A stretch of DNA of 35,307 bases, taken from contig JABZIP010000013.1 in the NCBI GenBank assembly GCA_015258265.1, positions 1-35,307 on the forward strand. Reading direction: 5' to 3'. Source of the stretch: Clostridiales bacterium (GTDB lineage: Bacteria > Bacillota > Clostridia > Peptostreptococcales > Anaerovoracaceae). The notes under the pieces are model-generated. The model was not told where the DNA came from, searched no databases, and saw only the letters and a program-made list of their open reading frames with translations. Both the position numbers and the translations under genes were made by a program. Shown in pieces: positions 16,802 through 24,337 of the stretch (positions within the stretch are counted from its first letter, which is position 1; every line of letters starts with the position of its first letter).

Positions 16802-17721
16802 AGAAAGTTGCAGGCATTCGGTTTAAGAATGCAAGCAAATTGTATTATTTTGATCCTGATGGACTAAATCTAAAGCAGGGGATGAATGTTGTCGTTGAAA
16901 CGGCACGAGGAATAGAGTACGGAAAAGTCGTAATTGAGGAAAAAGAATTTGATGAGAGCAAGCTCGCAACGCAGCTTCGAAAAGTCTTAAGGATAGCAAC
17001 GGATGAGGACACTAAAAACTATTTGGAAATATACGAAGATAAAGCAAAAGCACTTGCGGAGTGCCGTGAGATAATCAAAAATCACGATTTGGATATGCGA
17101 CTTGTTGATGTGGAGTATGCATTTGACAGAAGCAAGTTGATATTTTATTTTACATCAGACGATCGAGTTGATTTTAGGGACTTGGTTAAGAAGCTGGCTT
17201 CGCATTTCAAAATGCGCATAGAACTGCGACAGGTCGGGATCAGAGATGAAGCCAAGATGATTGGAGGGATCGGGAATTGCGGCAGGTGCCTTTGTTGCAG
17301 CTCGTGGCTCACGGAGTTTGAACCTGTTTCGATAAAAATGGCAAAGGTACAAAACCTTTCGTTCAATCCTGCTAAAATTTCGGGAATTTGCGGTAGACTT
17401 ATGTGCTGTTTGAAATATGAAAACGATTTGTATTTGGAATTGCGCAAAGGTATGCCGGATGTTGGGGAAAAAGTAAAAATAGATAAGGATTTTGCGATAG
17501 TTACCGATGTGAAGGTTATCGAGGAAAAGGTGAGCGTCAGAAGACTGATATCTGTAAAGGGAGAAGAAGATAAACTCTCAGACCAGATAGAAGTTTTCAA
17601 AAAAAATGAGATAAAGCGCCTGTTTACTGAAAAAGGAAAACATAAACGCGACAGCGATTTGGAGCTTGAAAATTTAGATCAGGAAGAACTGGACGAATTA
17701 AGAGAGCTGATGAAAGAATAA
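16798..17721 (+). CDS. ricT: PSP1-domain protein, RicT (YaaT) type
   Basis: 307 residues. The PSP1 C-terminal domain region contains the two Cys clusters that define the family: GNCGRCLCCSSWL (about 159-171) and SGICGRLMCCLKYEND (about 195-210). In Bacillus, RicT with RicA and RicF forms an iron-sulfur-containing complex that stimulates RNase Y processing and affects sporulation, competence and biofilm phosphorelay. The C-terminal 35 residues are charged and Glu-rich. Its position after holB and before a trmN6-type gene is the common Firmicutes order. It overlaps holB by 4 bases. Confidence 0.92.
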   Translation: MKKVAGIRFKNASKLYYFDPDGLNLKQGMNVVVETARGIEYGKVVIEEKEFDESKLATQLRKVLRIATDEDTKNYLEIYEDKAKALAECREIIKNHDLDMRLVDVEYAFDRSKLIFYFTSDDRVDFRDLVKKLASHFKMRIELRQVGIRDEAKMIGGIGNCGRCLCCSSWLTEFEPVSIKMAKVQNLSFNPAKISGICGRLMCCLKYENDLYLELRKGMPDVGEKVKIDKDFAIVTDVKVIEEKVSVRRLISVKGEEDKLSDQIEVFKKNEIKRLFTEKGKHKRDSDLELENLDQEELDELRELMKE

Positions 17722-17722
17722 T

Positions 17723-18466
17723 ATGTCAAGGATTGATAATATAGGATTTGGAGGCCTTCGGCTTTTGCAAAATCCGAAGGCTTTTTGTTACGGTATAGAT
17801 GCTGTATTGCTTGCCGATTTTGCAGCGAGGAATGTCGCGCACGGCTCGAAGAAAAGTACTTGCGAGCGAGCCGCGGATCTCGGTACAGGTACAGGCGTCA
17901 TTCCTCTGATACTTTCGCACAAAACCGATTGCGAAAGTATCTACGGAATTGAGCTTCAAAAATCGAGTTTTGAGTTGTTTTGTGAAAACATTCAGCTCAA
18001 TTCCCTGCAAAATCGCCTAAAAGCGATAAACGCTGACATCGTTGATTTACTTGAATTGCAGCCCGATTTAAAGGGGAAGTTCGACATAGTTACTGCCAAT
18101 CCGCCATATGTTAAGCGTGGAGCGGGGATTGCTAACAACGATGAGGAAAAGAAACTGGCAAGGCATGAAAGTACAGCGGGTGTAGCGGAATTTATTCAGA
18201 CGGCATCTGCTTTGATGTCCGACGGCGGAGCATTTTTTATGATTCACAGGCCGGACAGGCTTACGGATATATTTGAGGCAATTTTAAAATTTAGATTGCG
18301 AGCAGAAATATTGCAATTCGTCGCAACTGATGAGTATTCACCGCCAAGTATGGTACTTATAAAAATTGTCAGAGGGAACAGAGAACTTACGGTACAAAGG
18401 ACATTATACATATATAACCCAAAAAGGGAATACAGTGAAGATATAAATAAGATATATGAGAGGTAG
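17723..18466 (+). CDS. trmN6: tRNA1(Val) adenine-37 N6-methyltransferase-like protein
   Basis: 247 residues, class I SAM methyltransferase. It has the family's N-terminal segment (GGLRLLQNPKAFCYGIDAVL, residues 10-29), motif I DLGTGTGVIPL near 53-63 and the N6-adenine catalytic motif NPPYVKRG near 126-133. E. coli TrmN6 modifies A37 of tRNA-Val; the substrate in Firmicutes (YabB group) is less certain. It starts 1 base after the ricT stop. The coding region for residues 11-20 folds into a terminator-like hairpin (see the separate entry). Confidence 0.88.
   Translation: MSRIDNIGFGGLRLLQNPKAFCYGIDAVLLADFAARNVAHGSKKSTCERAADLGTGTGVIPLILSHKTDCESIYGIELQKSSFELFCENIQLNSLQNRLKAINADIVDLLELQPDLKGKFDIVTANPPYVKRGAGIANNDEEKKLARHESTAGVAEFIQTASALMSDGGAFFMIHRPDRLTDIFEAILKFRLRAEILQFVATDEYSPPSMVLIKIVRGNRELTVQRTLYIYNPKREYSEDINKIYER
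17754..17788 (+). terminator. Terminator-like hairpin inside the start of the trmN6-like gene
   Basis: GCCTTCGG (17754-17761) pairs with CCGAAGGC (17774-17781). The 12-base interior can add TTTTGCAAAA pairing, and TTTTTGTT follows directly. It lies within codons about 11-20 of the trmN6-like gene, right after ricT, and could attenuate transcription. It may only reflect codon constraint. Confidence 0.4.
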
Positions 18467-18471
18467 GAAAT

Positions 18472-18777
18472 ATGGAAATCACATTGACATTGAAAGACAT
18501 AGCAATTTTGGCTATAGCAATATCGGTAGTTGTACTAATCGCTTATTGCATATCACTTGTTAAGAACTTGATTATTACCGTAAAAAGGACAAATTACATA
18601 CTCGAAGATGCGATGAGCATAAGCAAGATAGCTGCCGACAGAACTCAAGAAATTGACAGCAAGATTACAAGCGTGGCAGCTAACATTGTAAAAGCCGTAA
18701 ATTTGGCAAAAACAAAAGAGCCAAAAGGAGAAAGTGAAAATCCTTTTGGCAAAGAAGACGAACAAGGCAGTATTTAA
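18472..18777 (+). CDS. Small membrane-anchored coiled-coil protein (DUF948-like layout)
   Basis: 101 residues. One N-terminal membrane helix (about 8-30, AILAIAISVVVLIAYCISLV) is followed by an amphipathic helical stretch (about 33-80) and a polar C-terminus. The layout resembles DUF948/YoxC-type proteins, but similarity is structural only. A GGAGG-type site is weak (TAGGAAAT). The stop TAA is shared with the reverse-strand lipoprotein stop in a TTTAA overlap, and no terminator separates the two converging genes. Confidence 0.65.
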   Translation: MEITLTLKDIAILAIAISVVVLIAYCISLVKNLIITVKRTNYILEDAMSISKIAADRTQEIDSKITSVAANIVKAVNLAKTKEPKGESENPFGKEDEQGSI

Positions 18778-19340
18778 CTTTTATTGTCGTTTACATTTAA
18801 ATTGTCGTCAAAATCTTCGGTGCTGAATTCAAGAGCACCGTTTATTTTTTTGTATGTAATTCTACCCGAACCGGTAATACTTGAAGCAGTCCACGCAAGC
18901 GAACACTCGCCCACCGAACCGCTATATGCGTCAAGTCTGGCAGCAAGTTCCTTGGCAAATGCCGTAACGGTTTCGTATGCGGCAGACGCATTGGGGTAGC
19001 CTTTCAGTTCTATGTAGCAGCGCACAGTGTAGTCGTCAGATGTATCTGTACCTTGTAGCGACAGCACGGTGAGGCTGTCAATCGACATATTTTCATATTC
19101 GGAAACTTGAGCTTTGACAATGCTTTCAATATGCTTTTTTGCAGTCTTGGCATTTAATGAGCCTGTATTATAGTCGTCATCTTCGGCAGTATCTTTCGGC
19201 ATAACGGAAGCATATGTTTTCCCTGAATCGGCAGCGTTCTTATTTGTGCTTGTAGCTGCTTTATCATTGCAAGCGGTTGTCGTAAAGAAACAAAGTAATA
19301 ACAAAAAACATAACAGTGCTTTTTTGTTAATTATTCCCAT
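18774..19340 (-). CDS. Predicted lipoprotein
   Basis: 188 residues. It has an N-terminal signal peptide (KK at 6-7, hydrophobic core 9-18) with a lipobox-like TTTAC ending at Cys24. A Ser/Thr/Asn/Asp-rich linker follows, then a domain of about 120 residues rich in Tyr and acidic residues that I do not recognise. AAGGGA precedes the start by 6 bases. The gene overlaps the end of the PilZ gene by 10 bases, so the two are probably translated together. It is expected to be attached to the outer face of the membrane. Confidence 0.75.
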   Translation of the reverse strand: MGIINKKALLCFLLLLCFFTTTACNDKAATSTNKNAADSGKTYASVMPKDTAEDDDYNTGSLNAKTAKKHIESIVKAQVSEYENMSIDSLTVLSLQGTDTSDDYTVRCYIELKGYPNASAAYETVTAFAKELAARLDAYSGSVGECSLAWTASSITGSGRITYKKINGALEFSTEDFDDNLNVNDNKS

Positions 19341-20059
19341 AGTTTGTCCCTTCTGCTTCCTAATGTTTCTATCCTGGATTTGTTTTTCGCAATGTTATCC
19401 CTTTGCTGTTCAAATACCAACCTTACGAGTATATCAATATCTCGAGTGGACGGATTTACCCAGCTTACTCTATAGCTGAATTCATATTTTGAATGGGTTT
19501 TCAAAAAATTGACACGATCGAGTACATGGGCAAAAAATGTGAAAGGCGTTTCCTTGAAAGTGAAAGATGTTTCTATCACGCTTCCAACATTTAAAAATTC
19601 GTTGGCGTAAAACGCACAACCACCCCCGCTTATATCTATAATGTTGCCGTCAAATTCAGCAGTGTCATCAAATTCTGATGACGGAGATTCACCTTGAAAT
19701 TTATAAAATTTCAAAGGCACTGCAACAGGCTGCCTAAAATATTCTCTGCGCTGTGTGATTTCCGGTAATGAAGAAACACGAAATACACATTGAAGCAAGC
19801 CGTCATTGCGCCGTGTTGAAAGGTAGTCGATTTGCCAAACAATGATTCCTGCATCGAATTTTGCATAAAGTTTATACGGTGTGTCCTTAAAGAATATAAT
19901 AGGCACACCGGAATCGGAAGTAGGAACCATTGTAGCAAGGTAGTCGTCGTTTTCATCATCAAACAAATCGGCGATTTTAGTTTTATAGAAATGTTTATTT
20001 AATAACTTATCTGTGATACAAATTTCAACGGTATCAGAAATGTTTAAAAGTGAAATCAT
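19331..20059 (-). CDS. YcgR-like PilZ-domain cyclic-di-GMP effector
   Basis: 242 residues. The N-terminal about 95 residues are a beta-rich YcgR-type domain. The C-terminal PilZ domain begins with the arginine motif QRREYFRQPVAV (Arg105-x3-Arg109) and carries the second c-di-GMP motif DISGGG (Asp142, Ser144, Gly147), so binding determinants are complete. YcgR/MotI proteins slow flagellar rotation when c-di-GMP is high. Here the gene follows pnp by 18 bases with GGAGAA as ribosome binding site, and flagellin is elsewhere in the window. Whether the target is the motor or the downstream lipoprotein is unknown. Confidence 0.85.
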   Translation of the reverse strand: MISLLNISDTVEICITDKLLNKHFYKTKIADLFDDENDDYLATMVPTSDSGVPIIFFKDTPYKLYAKFDAGIIVWQIDYLSTRRNDGLLQCVFRVSSLPEITQRREYFRQPVAVPLKFYKFQGESPSSEFDDTAEFDGNIIDISGGGCAFYANEFLNVGSVIETSFTFKETPFTFFAHVLDRVNFLKTHSKYEFSYRVSWVNPSTRDIDILVRLVFEQQRDNIAKNKSRIETLGSRRDKLWE

Positions 20060-20077
20060 AGCGTTTCTCCAATGTTA

Positions 20078-22177
20078 TTAAGCTCTAATTAAGTTTATCC
20101 TATTTTGGGCATCTATTTCTGCAACTTTAACTTTTACAGTATCGCCTATGTTCATTACATCTTCTACTTTTTCAACTCGCTTGTTCGACATTTTGGATAT
20201 GTGGAGAAGACCTTCTTTTCCCGGGAGTATTTCTATAAATGCACCGAAGTTCATTATTTTTGTAACTTTTCCTTCGTAGGATTCACCTACCTCAACATCT
20301 TTTGTAAGGGCTAGGATATATTCCTGCGCAGCGAGCGCACCTGCTTCGTTTGCACAGTAAATATTGATTACGCCCGGCTTATCGTCCAGAATGTCAATTT
20401 TAGCACCGGTTTCTTCGATTATTTTGTTGATGGTTTTGCCGCCCGAACCGATTACAATTCTTGTTTTGTCCGGATCTATTGTCATACTTATAGCTCTCGG
20501 AGCGTATTTGGATAAGTTTGGACGCGGCTGCGGAATTTCGTCGAGCATTTCTTTCATTATGTGCATTCTGCCGACTTTCGCTTGATTTAGAGCATCTTCT
20601 AAAATCTGCCTTGAAAGTCCGTGAACCTTTATGTCCATTTGTATAGCTGTAACGCCGACTTCCGTACCTGTAACTTTGAAGTCCATATCGCCGAGGAAGT
20701 CCTCCATCCCTTGTATATCGGAAAGAATTGCAATCTTGCTGCTTCCGTCAGGTCCAACCCGTTCGATAAGTCCCATAGCGATACCCGATACAGGGCGTTT
20801 AATTGGGACACCTGCGTCCATAAGAGCAAGGCAAGAGCCGCAAGTAGAACCCATAGATGTAGAACCGTTTGATGATAAAACATCAGAAACTACACGGATT
20901 GCATATGGAAATTCTTCGACGCTAGGTAATACAGGGATTAAAGCTCTTTCTGCAAGTGCGCCATGACCGATTTCTCGTCTACCAGGGCTTCTTGAGGTTT
21001 TTGCTTCACCTACGGAATAACCCGGGAAGTTATAGTGGTGCATATAGCGTTTTTCGGTTTCCTCTGTAATTCCGTCTATAATCTGAGCTTCGGAAGCAGG
21101 AGCGAGCGTGCATACAGACAGCACTTGTGTCTGACCGCGCTTGAAAAGTCCGGTTCCGTGAGTTCTAGGCAAAAGCCCCGTTTCGCACCAAATAGGACGA
21201 ATTTCGGTAGTTTTTCTGTTGTCGGGGCGTATCCCTTTGTCGAGTATCATCGAACGAACACTTTCTTTGGTAATAGCATAAAGTACATTGGCGATATCTT
21301 TTTCGTTGTCAGGATATATTTGTGCAAAATGTTCTTTTGTTTCAACTTCGACAGCGTCCATTTTTTCGAGTCTTTCCATTTTGTCGGCTGTTTGTATTGC
21401 AATTTCCATTTTTGATGTTGCAAATGCGCGCACAGCTTCATCTATTTCGTCAGGAACCTTGTAAAGCGTAACCTCTTTCTTTGGTTTTCCTACCTCTTTT
21501 ACAATTTCTTCAATAAATTCGACAATTTTTTTGATTTCTTCGTGCGCATATAAAATGGCGTCCAGCATCACGGATTCAGGAACTTCATTTGCTCCTGCTT
21601 CAACCATCATGATTGCATCCTTGGTACCGGAAACTACCAGATGCATATCCGATTTTTCTCTCTGCTCAAGCGATGGATTTATGATAAAATTACCGTCAAC
21701 CATACCGATTAAGACTGAAGCTGTAGGACCTTCCCATGGAATATCGGAAATTGAAAGTGCTATGGAAGAACCGAGCATACCTACGATTTCAGGTGAGCAG
21801 TCGGGATCTACCGACATTACGGTTGCAACGACTACAACATCGTTGAAATAGCCTTTAGGGAATAAAGGACGAATAGGTCTATCTATCAAACGAGAATTTA
21901 ATATCGCCTTTTCGCTTGGCCGACCTTCTCTGCGTATGAATCCGCCCGGAATTTTGCCTGCAGCATACATTCTTTCTTCATAGTCTACGCTAAGCGGGAA
22001 AAAATCAATATCCGCTTTTGGCTCTTTGGACGCGCAACAAGTAACGCTTACTACGGTGTCTCCGTATCTGAGAAAAGCCTGTCCGTTAGCTTGTTCACAA
22101 ACTTTTCCGATTTCAACTTCCAGCAACTTTCCTCCGATAGCGGTACGAAAAGTTCTATAATCTTCAAATCTTGCCAT
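20078..22177 (-). CDS. pnp: Polyribonucleotide nucleotidyltransferase (PNPase)
   Basis: Phosphorolytic 3'-5' exoribonuclease of mRNA decay. 699 residues from the ATG at 22177; AGGAGG lies 12 bases upstream. A TTG at 22186 is only 3 bases from the same site and is rejected. Two RNase PH domains are visible: the first near 10-230, and the second near 300-540 with RTHGTGLFKRGQTQVLSVC and the FPYAIRVVSDVLSSNGSTSM block. A KH domain follows (IVIGSGGKTINKIIEETGAK) and an S1 domain ending INLIRA. Located immediately after rpsO, the universal rpsO-pnp order. Confidence 0.97.
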   Translation of the reverse strand: MARFEDYRTFRTAIGGKLLEVEIGKVCEQANGQAFLRYGDTVVSVTCCASKEPKADIDFFPLSVDYEERMYAAGKIPGGFIRREGRPSEKAILNSRLIDRPIRPLFPKGYFNDVVVVATVMSVDPDCSPEIVGMLGSSIALSISDIPWEGPTASVLIGMVDGNFIINPSLEQREKSDMHLVVSGTKDAIMMVEAGANEVPESVMLDAILYAHEEIKKIVEFIEEIVKEVGKPKKEVTLYKVPDEIDEAVRAFATSKMEIAIQTADKMERLEKMDAVEVETKEHFAQIYPDNEKDIANVLYAITKESVRSMILDKGIRPDNRKTTEIRPIWCETGLLPRTHGTGLFKRGQTQVLSVCTLAPASEAQIIDGITEETEKRYMHHYNFPGYSVGEAKTSRSPGRREIGHGALAERALIPVLPSVEEFPYAIRVVSDVLSSNGSTSMGSTCGSCLALMDAGVPIKRPVSGIAMGLIERVGPDGSSKIAILSDIQGMEDFLGDMDFKVTGTEVGVTAIQMDIKVHGLSRQILEDALNQAKVGRMHIMKEMLDEIPQPRPNLSKYAPRAISMTIDPDKTRIVIGSGGKTINKIIEETGAKIDILDDKPGVINIYCANEAGALAAQEYILALTKDVEVGESYEGKVTKIMNFGAFIEILPGKEGLLHISKMSNKRVEKVEDVMNIGDTVKVKVAEIDAQNRINLIRA

Positions 22178-22211
22178 TATTAACAACTACCTCCTGTTAA
22201 TATATATCACT

Positions 22212-22241
22212 AAAACAAAAACGGAGCGTATAGCTCCGTCA
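22212..22241 (-). terminator. Intrinsic terminator after rpsO
   Basis: On the reverse strand GACGGAGC, loop TATAC, GCTCCGT, then TTTTTGTTTT. Stem plus-strand 22221-22227 with 22233-22239. It lies between rpsO and pnp, so pnp is expressed by read-through or its own start. Confidence 0.8.
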
Positions 22242-22246
22242 AATTT

Positions 22247-22513
22247 TTATTTTCTTAAACCTAAACGAGAAATAAGTTCTCTGTATCTTTCGATGTCTTT
22301 ACCTTTTAGGTAATTTAGAAGATTTCTTCTCTGACCTACCATTTTTAGCAGACCTCTGTTGGAATGGAAATCTTTCGGATTTGCTTTGAAATGCTCATTT
22401 AAATCGTTGATTCTGTAAGTCAAAATAGCAACCTGCACTTCAGGGGATCCTGTATCGCCCTCTTTTGTTTGATAATCTTTGATTATCTGTGTTTTTTGTT
22501 CTTTAGTAATCAT
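22247..22513 (-). CDS. rpsO: Small ribosomal subunit protein uS15
   Basis: 88 residues, normal length, beginning MITKEQKTQII. GGAGA is placed 7 bases before the ATG at 22513. The longer frame reaching 22567 covers the leader and is rejected. The motifs GDTGSPEVQVA, HSNRGLLKMVGQRRNLL and YRELISRLGLRK are those of S15, which binds the central domain of 16S rRNA. Leader structure may provide feedback (see findings). Confidence 0.97.
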   Translation of the reverse strand: MITKEQKTQIIKDYQTKEGDTGSPEVQVAILTYRINDLNEHFKANPKDFHSNRGLLKMVGQRRNLLNYLKGKDIERYRELISRLGLRK

Positions 22514-22597
22514 TTTTTTCTCCTTTTCTTTATTTGTCCCGACACCCAGCTTTCGTCGGAGTTTCAAAAAACCGAGCGAGGGAAATTAACTTATTAG

Positions 22598-22626
22598 ATA
22601 ATATCATAAATTGTACGAATTGTCCA
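22598..22626 (-). promoter_or_regulatory. Probable SigA promoter of rpsO
   Basis: On the reverse strand TGGACA (plus 22621-22626), 17-base spacer, TATTAT (plus 22598-22603). Leader of about 75 bases to the start codon. Confidence 0.6.
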
Positions 22627-22676
22627 TATTTATTTTTTTATTGTACTAATTTGCAATTTTTGCTGTACTAATTTGC
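22612..22676. promoter_or_regulatory. Three direct repeats between divergent rpsO and AraC-type gene
   Basis: TGTACTAATTTGC occurs at 22642-22654 and 22664-22676 (22 bases apart, about two helical turns). A variant, TGTACGAATTG, is at 22612-22622. The first overlaps the rpsO promoter spacer and the others lie just upstream of the AraC-type gene's -10 region. They are candidate binding sites for that regulator or another factor. Confidence 0.5.
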
Positions 22677-22686
22677 TGTTTTTTTG

Positions 22687-22692
22687 TATAAT
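22687..22692 (+). promoter_or_regulatory. -10 element of the AraC-type regulator gene
   Basis: TATAAT at 22687-22692, about 30 bases before the start codon. No good -35 is present at the normal distance (TGTACT at 22664-22669). That fits an activator-dependent promoter, with the direct repeats in the -35 position. Confidence 0.45.
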
Positions 22693-22722
22693 AATATATA
22701 AAGTTGTTTTGTGGAGGGAATA

Positions 22723-24258
22723 ATGTTAAAGGAGCGCAATGTTTTTGCAGAAGAATTACCCGTAAATGTGGTTACAGCTAAAATAGATGAGTACTCAAGA
22801 CATTTTCATGATGATATAGAGATAATATATGTAATATCCGGTAAGATTTCGGTTCAAAACGGATATTACAGATACGAGCTGTCGCAAGGTGATATAACCA
22901 TTATCAATGAAAAGGAAATACATAGTTTCGAAAAAATTTCCGAAAACAATATGGTTATGATGGTTAGAATAAATCTTGAGTATTTTGAAACATATTACAA
23001 AAATTTGAGAAACAGCTTTTTCATGATTCACGACAAAAAAAGCGAAAAGGCCTACATACAGGCAATGCGCGAAATCCTTGCGGCAATGATGATGGATATC
23101 CTAAAAAAAGGTTACGGATACGAGCAAAAGGTAATAGAAAATGCGCACAATTTAGTAACCTGCATGCTTGCAAATTTTCAAATGGACTTAGGCGAAAGTA
23201 GCGATGATAGCGATGCAAAGTCTACCGGCAAGAGAATTTTAACGATAAGGCTAAGGCGCATAATGGATTATATGTACGAAAATTATAAAACAAGGATTAC
23301 TCTGGAGGAAATAGCAGATTTGGAGCATCTTAGTATCTATTATCTTTCGCATATAATCAAGGAAGCTACGGGCTTAAGTTTTCAAGATTTGCTTAGTTTT
23401 ATACGCGTGGATGAGTCGGAATTGATGCTTTTAAGTACCGAGAAGAAAATAGGTGCAATTTCCAAAGAGGTGGGATTCTCAGCACTGAGATATTACAAGA
23501 AGCATTTTGAGCAGTGGTTCGGCTGCGAACCGAGTGAGTATAGACAGCTTGCAAAATCGGGGCAACTCAAAAAAATCAGTAATGCAAAGTATACGATGTG
23601 TAACGCGCATGAAATTGAAGACGCAATCAAAAGGAGTACAAAATCGGTGTATTCGGATTATATCAATGCCAAGAAGCACGCACCTATAATAGTGGCGCTG
23701 GATTTTGGCAAGGATATTACTGCAAAAGGGGAAATATCGTTTATAGGCGATTTGATGCACGGGGAGAATTTGAGATTCATCGAAAGACCATATGGCTTAT
23801 TTAAAAGTCTAAACGAGCAGATAGGCGGAAGCGGTATGAATTATATTATATCGTTTACAGGCGATGAAAATATTAACGATATAGATAGAGTTACGATTTT
23901 ACTTTACAATATAGGGGAAGATGAAAAGCGCGACCTTATTATGGCAGAAAAAAAAGAACAGATTCTCGATATTTGCACAAAAAACGACGATGCGCACGAA
24001 TTTTTAATCAAGCTGAAAAATATAACAGGTTCGTTTGAGATTACGCGTTACAAGCTGAGCAGAGAAAACATTGTTGCTGCATATCGTGAGCTTATAAGGG
24101 CTTCGGGGATAGCCGAGCGGCGCAGGTCGCTTCTCAGTAATTGGGAGACGATACCGAATATCGAAAGAGGAACGGTATCTGCGGTAGATAATTTGAATTT
24201 GAGATCGACAATGACAGGCATAAGTGTAGAAATGATATTGCTTGACAGGATAAAATAA
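22723..24258 (+). CDS. AraC-family regulator with GH39-like C-terminal remnant
   Basis: 511 residues from the ATG at 22723 (GGAGGG 5 bases upstream; the GTG at 22711 precedes that site). The N-terminal cupin domain covers about 15-90, with SRHFHDDIEIIYVISG and GDITIINEKEIHSF. The AraC helix-turn-helix pair covers about 170-275 (TRITLEEIADLEHLSIYYLS and KIGAISKEVGFSALRYYKKHFEQWFG). A further 230 residues follow. The end of this extension (YNIGEDEKRDL, LKNITGSFEITRYKLSREN, SVEMILLDRI) resembles the C-terminal beta domain of GH39-type domains fused to other AraC regulators. The TIM barrel that should precede it is much too short. Likely a sugar-sensing regulator with a degenerate extension; the target is unknown. 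Confidence 0.78.
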   Translation: MLKERNVFAEELPVNVVTAKIDEYSRHFHDDIEIIYVISGKISVQNGYYRYELSQGDITIINEKEIHSFEKISENNMVMMVRINLEYFETYYKNLRNSFFMIHDKKSEKAYIQAMREILAAMMMDILKKGYGYEQKVIENAHNLVTCMLANFQMDLGESSDDSDAKSTGKRILTIRLRRIMDYMYENYKTRITLEEIADLEHLSIYYLSHIIKEATGLSFQDLLSFIRVDESELMLLSTEKKIGAISKEVGFSALRYYKKHFEQWFGCEPSEYRQLAKSGQLKKISNAKYTMCNAHEIEDAIKRSTKSVYSDYINAKKHAPIIVALDFGKDITAKGEISFIGDLMHGENLRFIERPYGLFKSLNEQIGGSGMNYIISFTGDENINDIDRVTILLYNIGEDEKRDLIMAEKKEQILDICTKNDDAHEFLIKLKNITGSFEITRYKLSRENIVAAYRELIRASGIAERRRSLLSNWETIPNIERGTVSAVDNLNLRSTMTGISVEMILLDRIK

Positions 24259-24285
24259 AAAGGGGCGAAAGCCCCTTTTTATTTG
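24257..24285. terminator. Bidirectional terminator between the AraC-type gene and nhaC-like gene
   Basis: AAAAAGGGGC, tetraloop GAAA, GCCCCTTTTT (24257-24266, 24271-24280) with T/A tracts on both sides. It serves two converging genes. Confidence 0.9.
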
Positions 24286-24337
24286 CGATTAAATATTATG
24301 CTAATTTAAATATTCTAAGTTAGTGTTATATTCCGAT

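Noticed and set aside
20621..21851. Forward-strand frames opposite pnp
   Set aside because: Antisense shadows of a highly conserved gene without ribosome binding sites.
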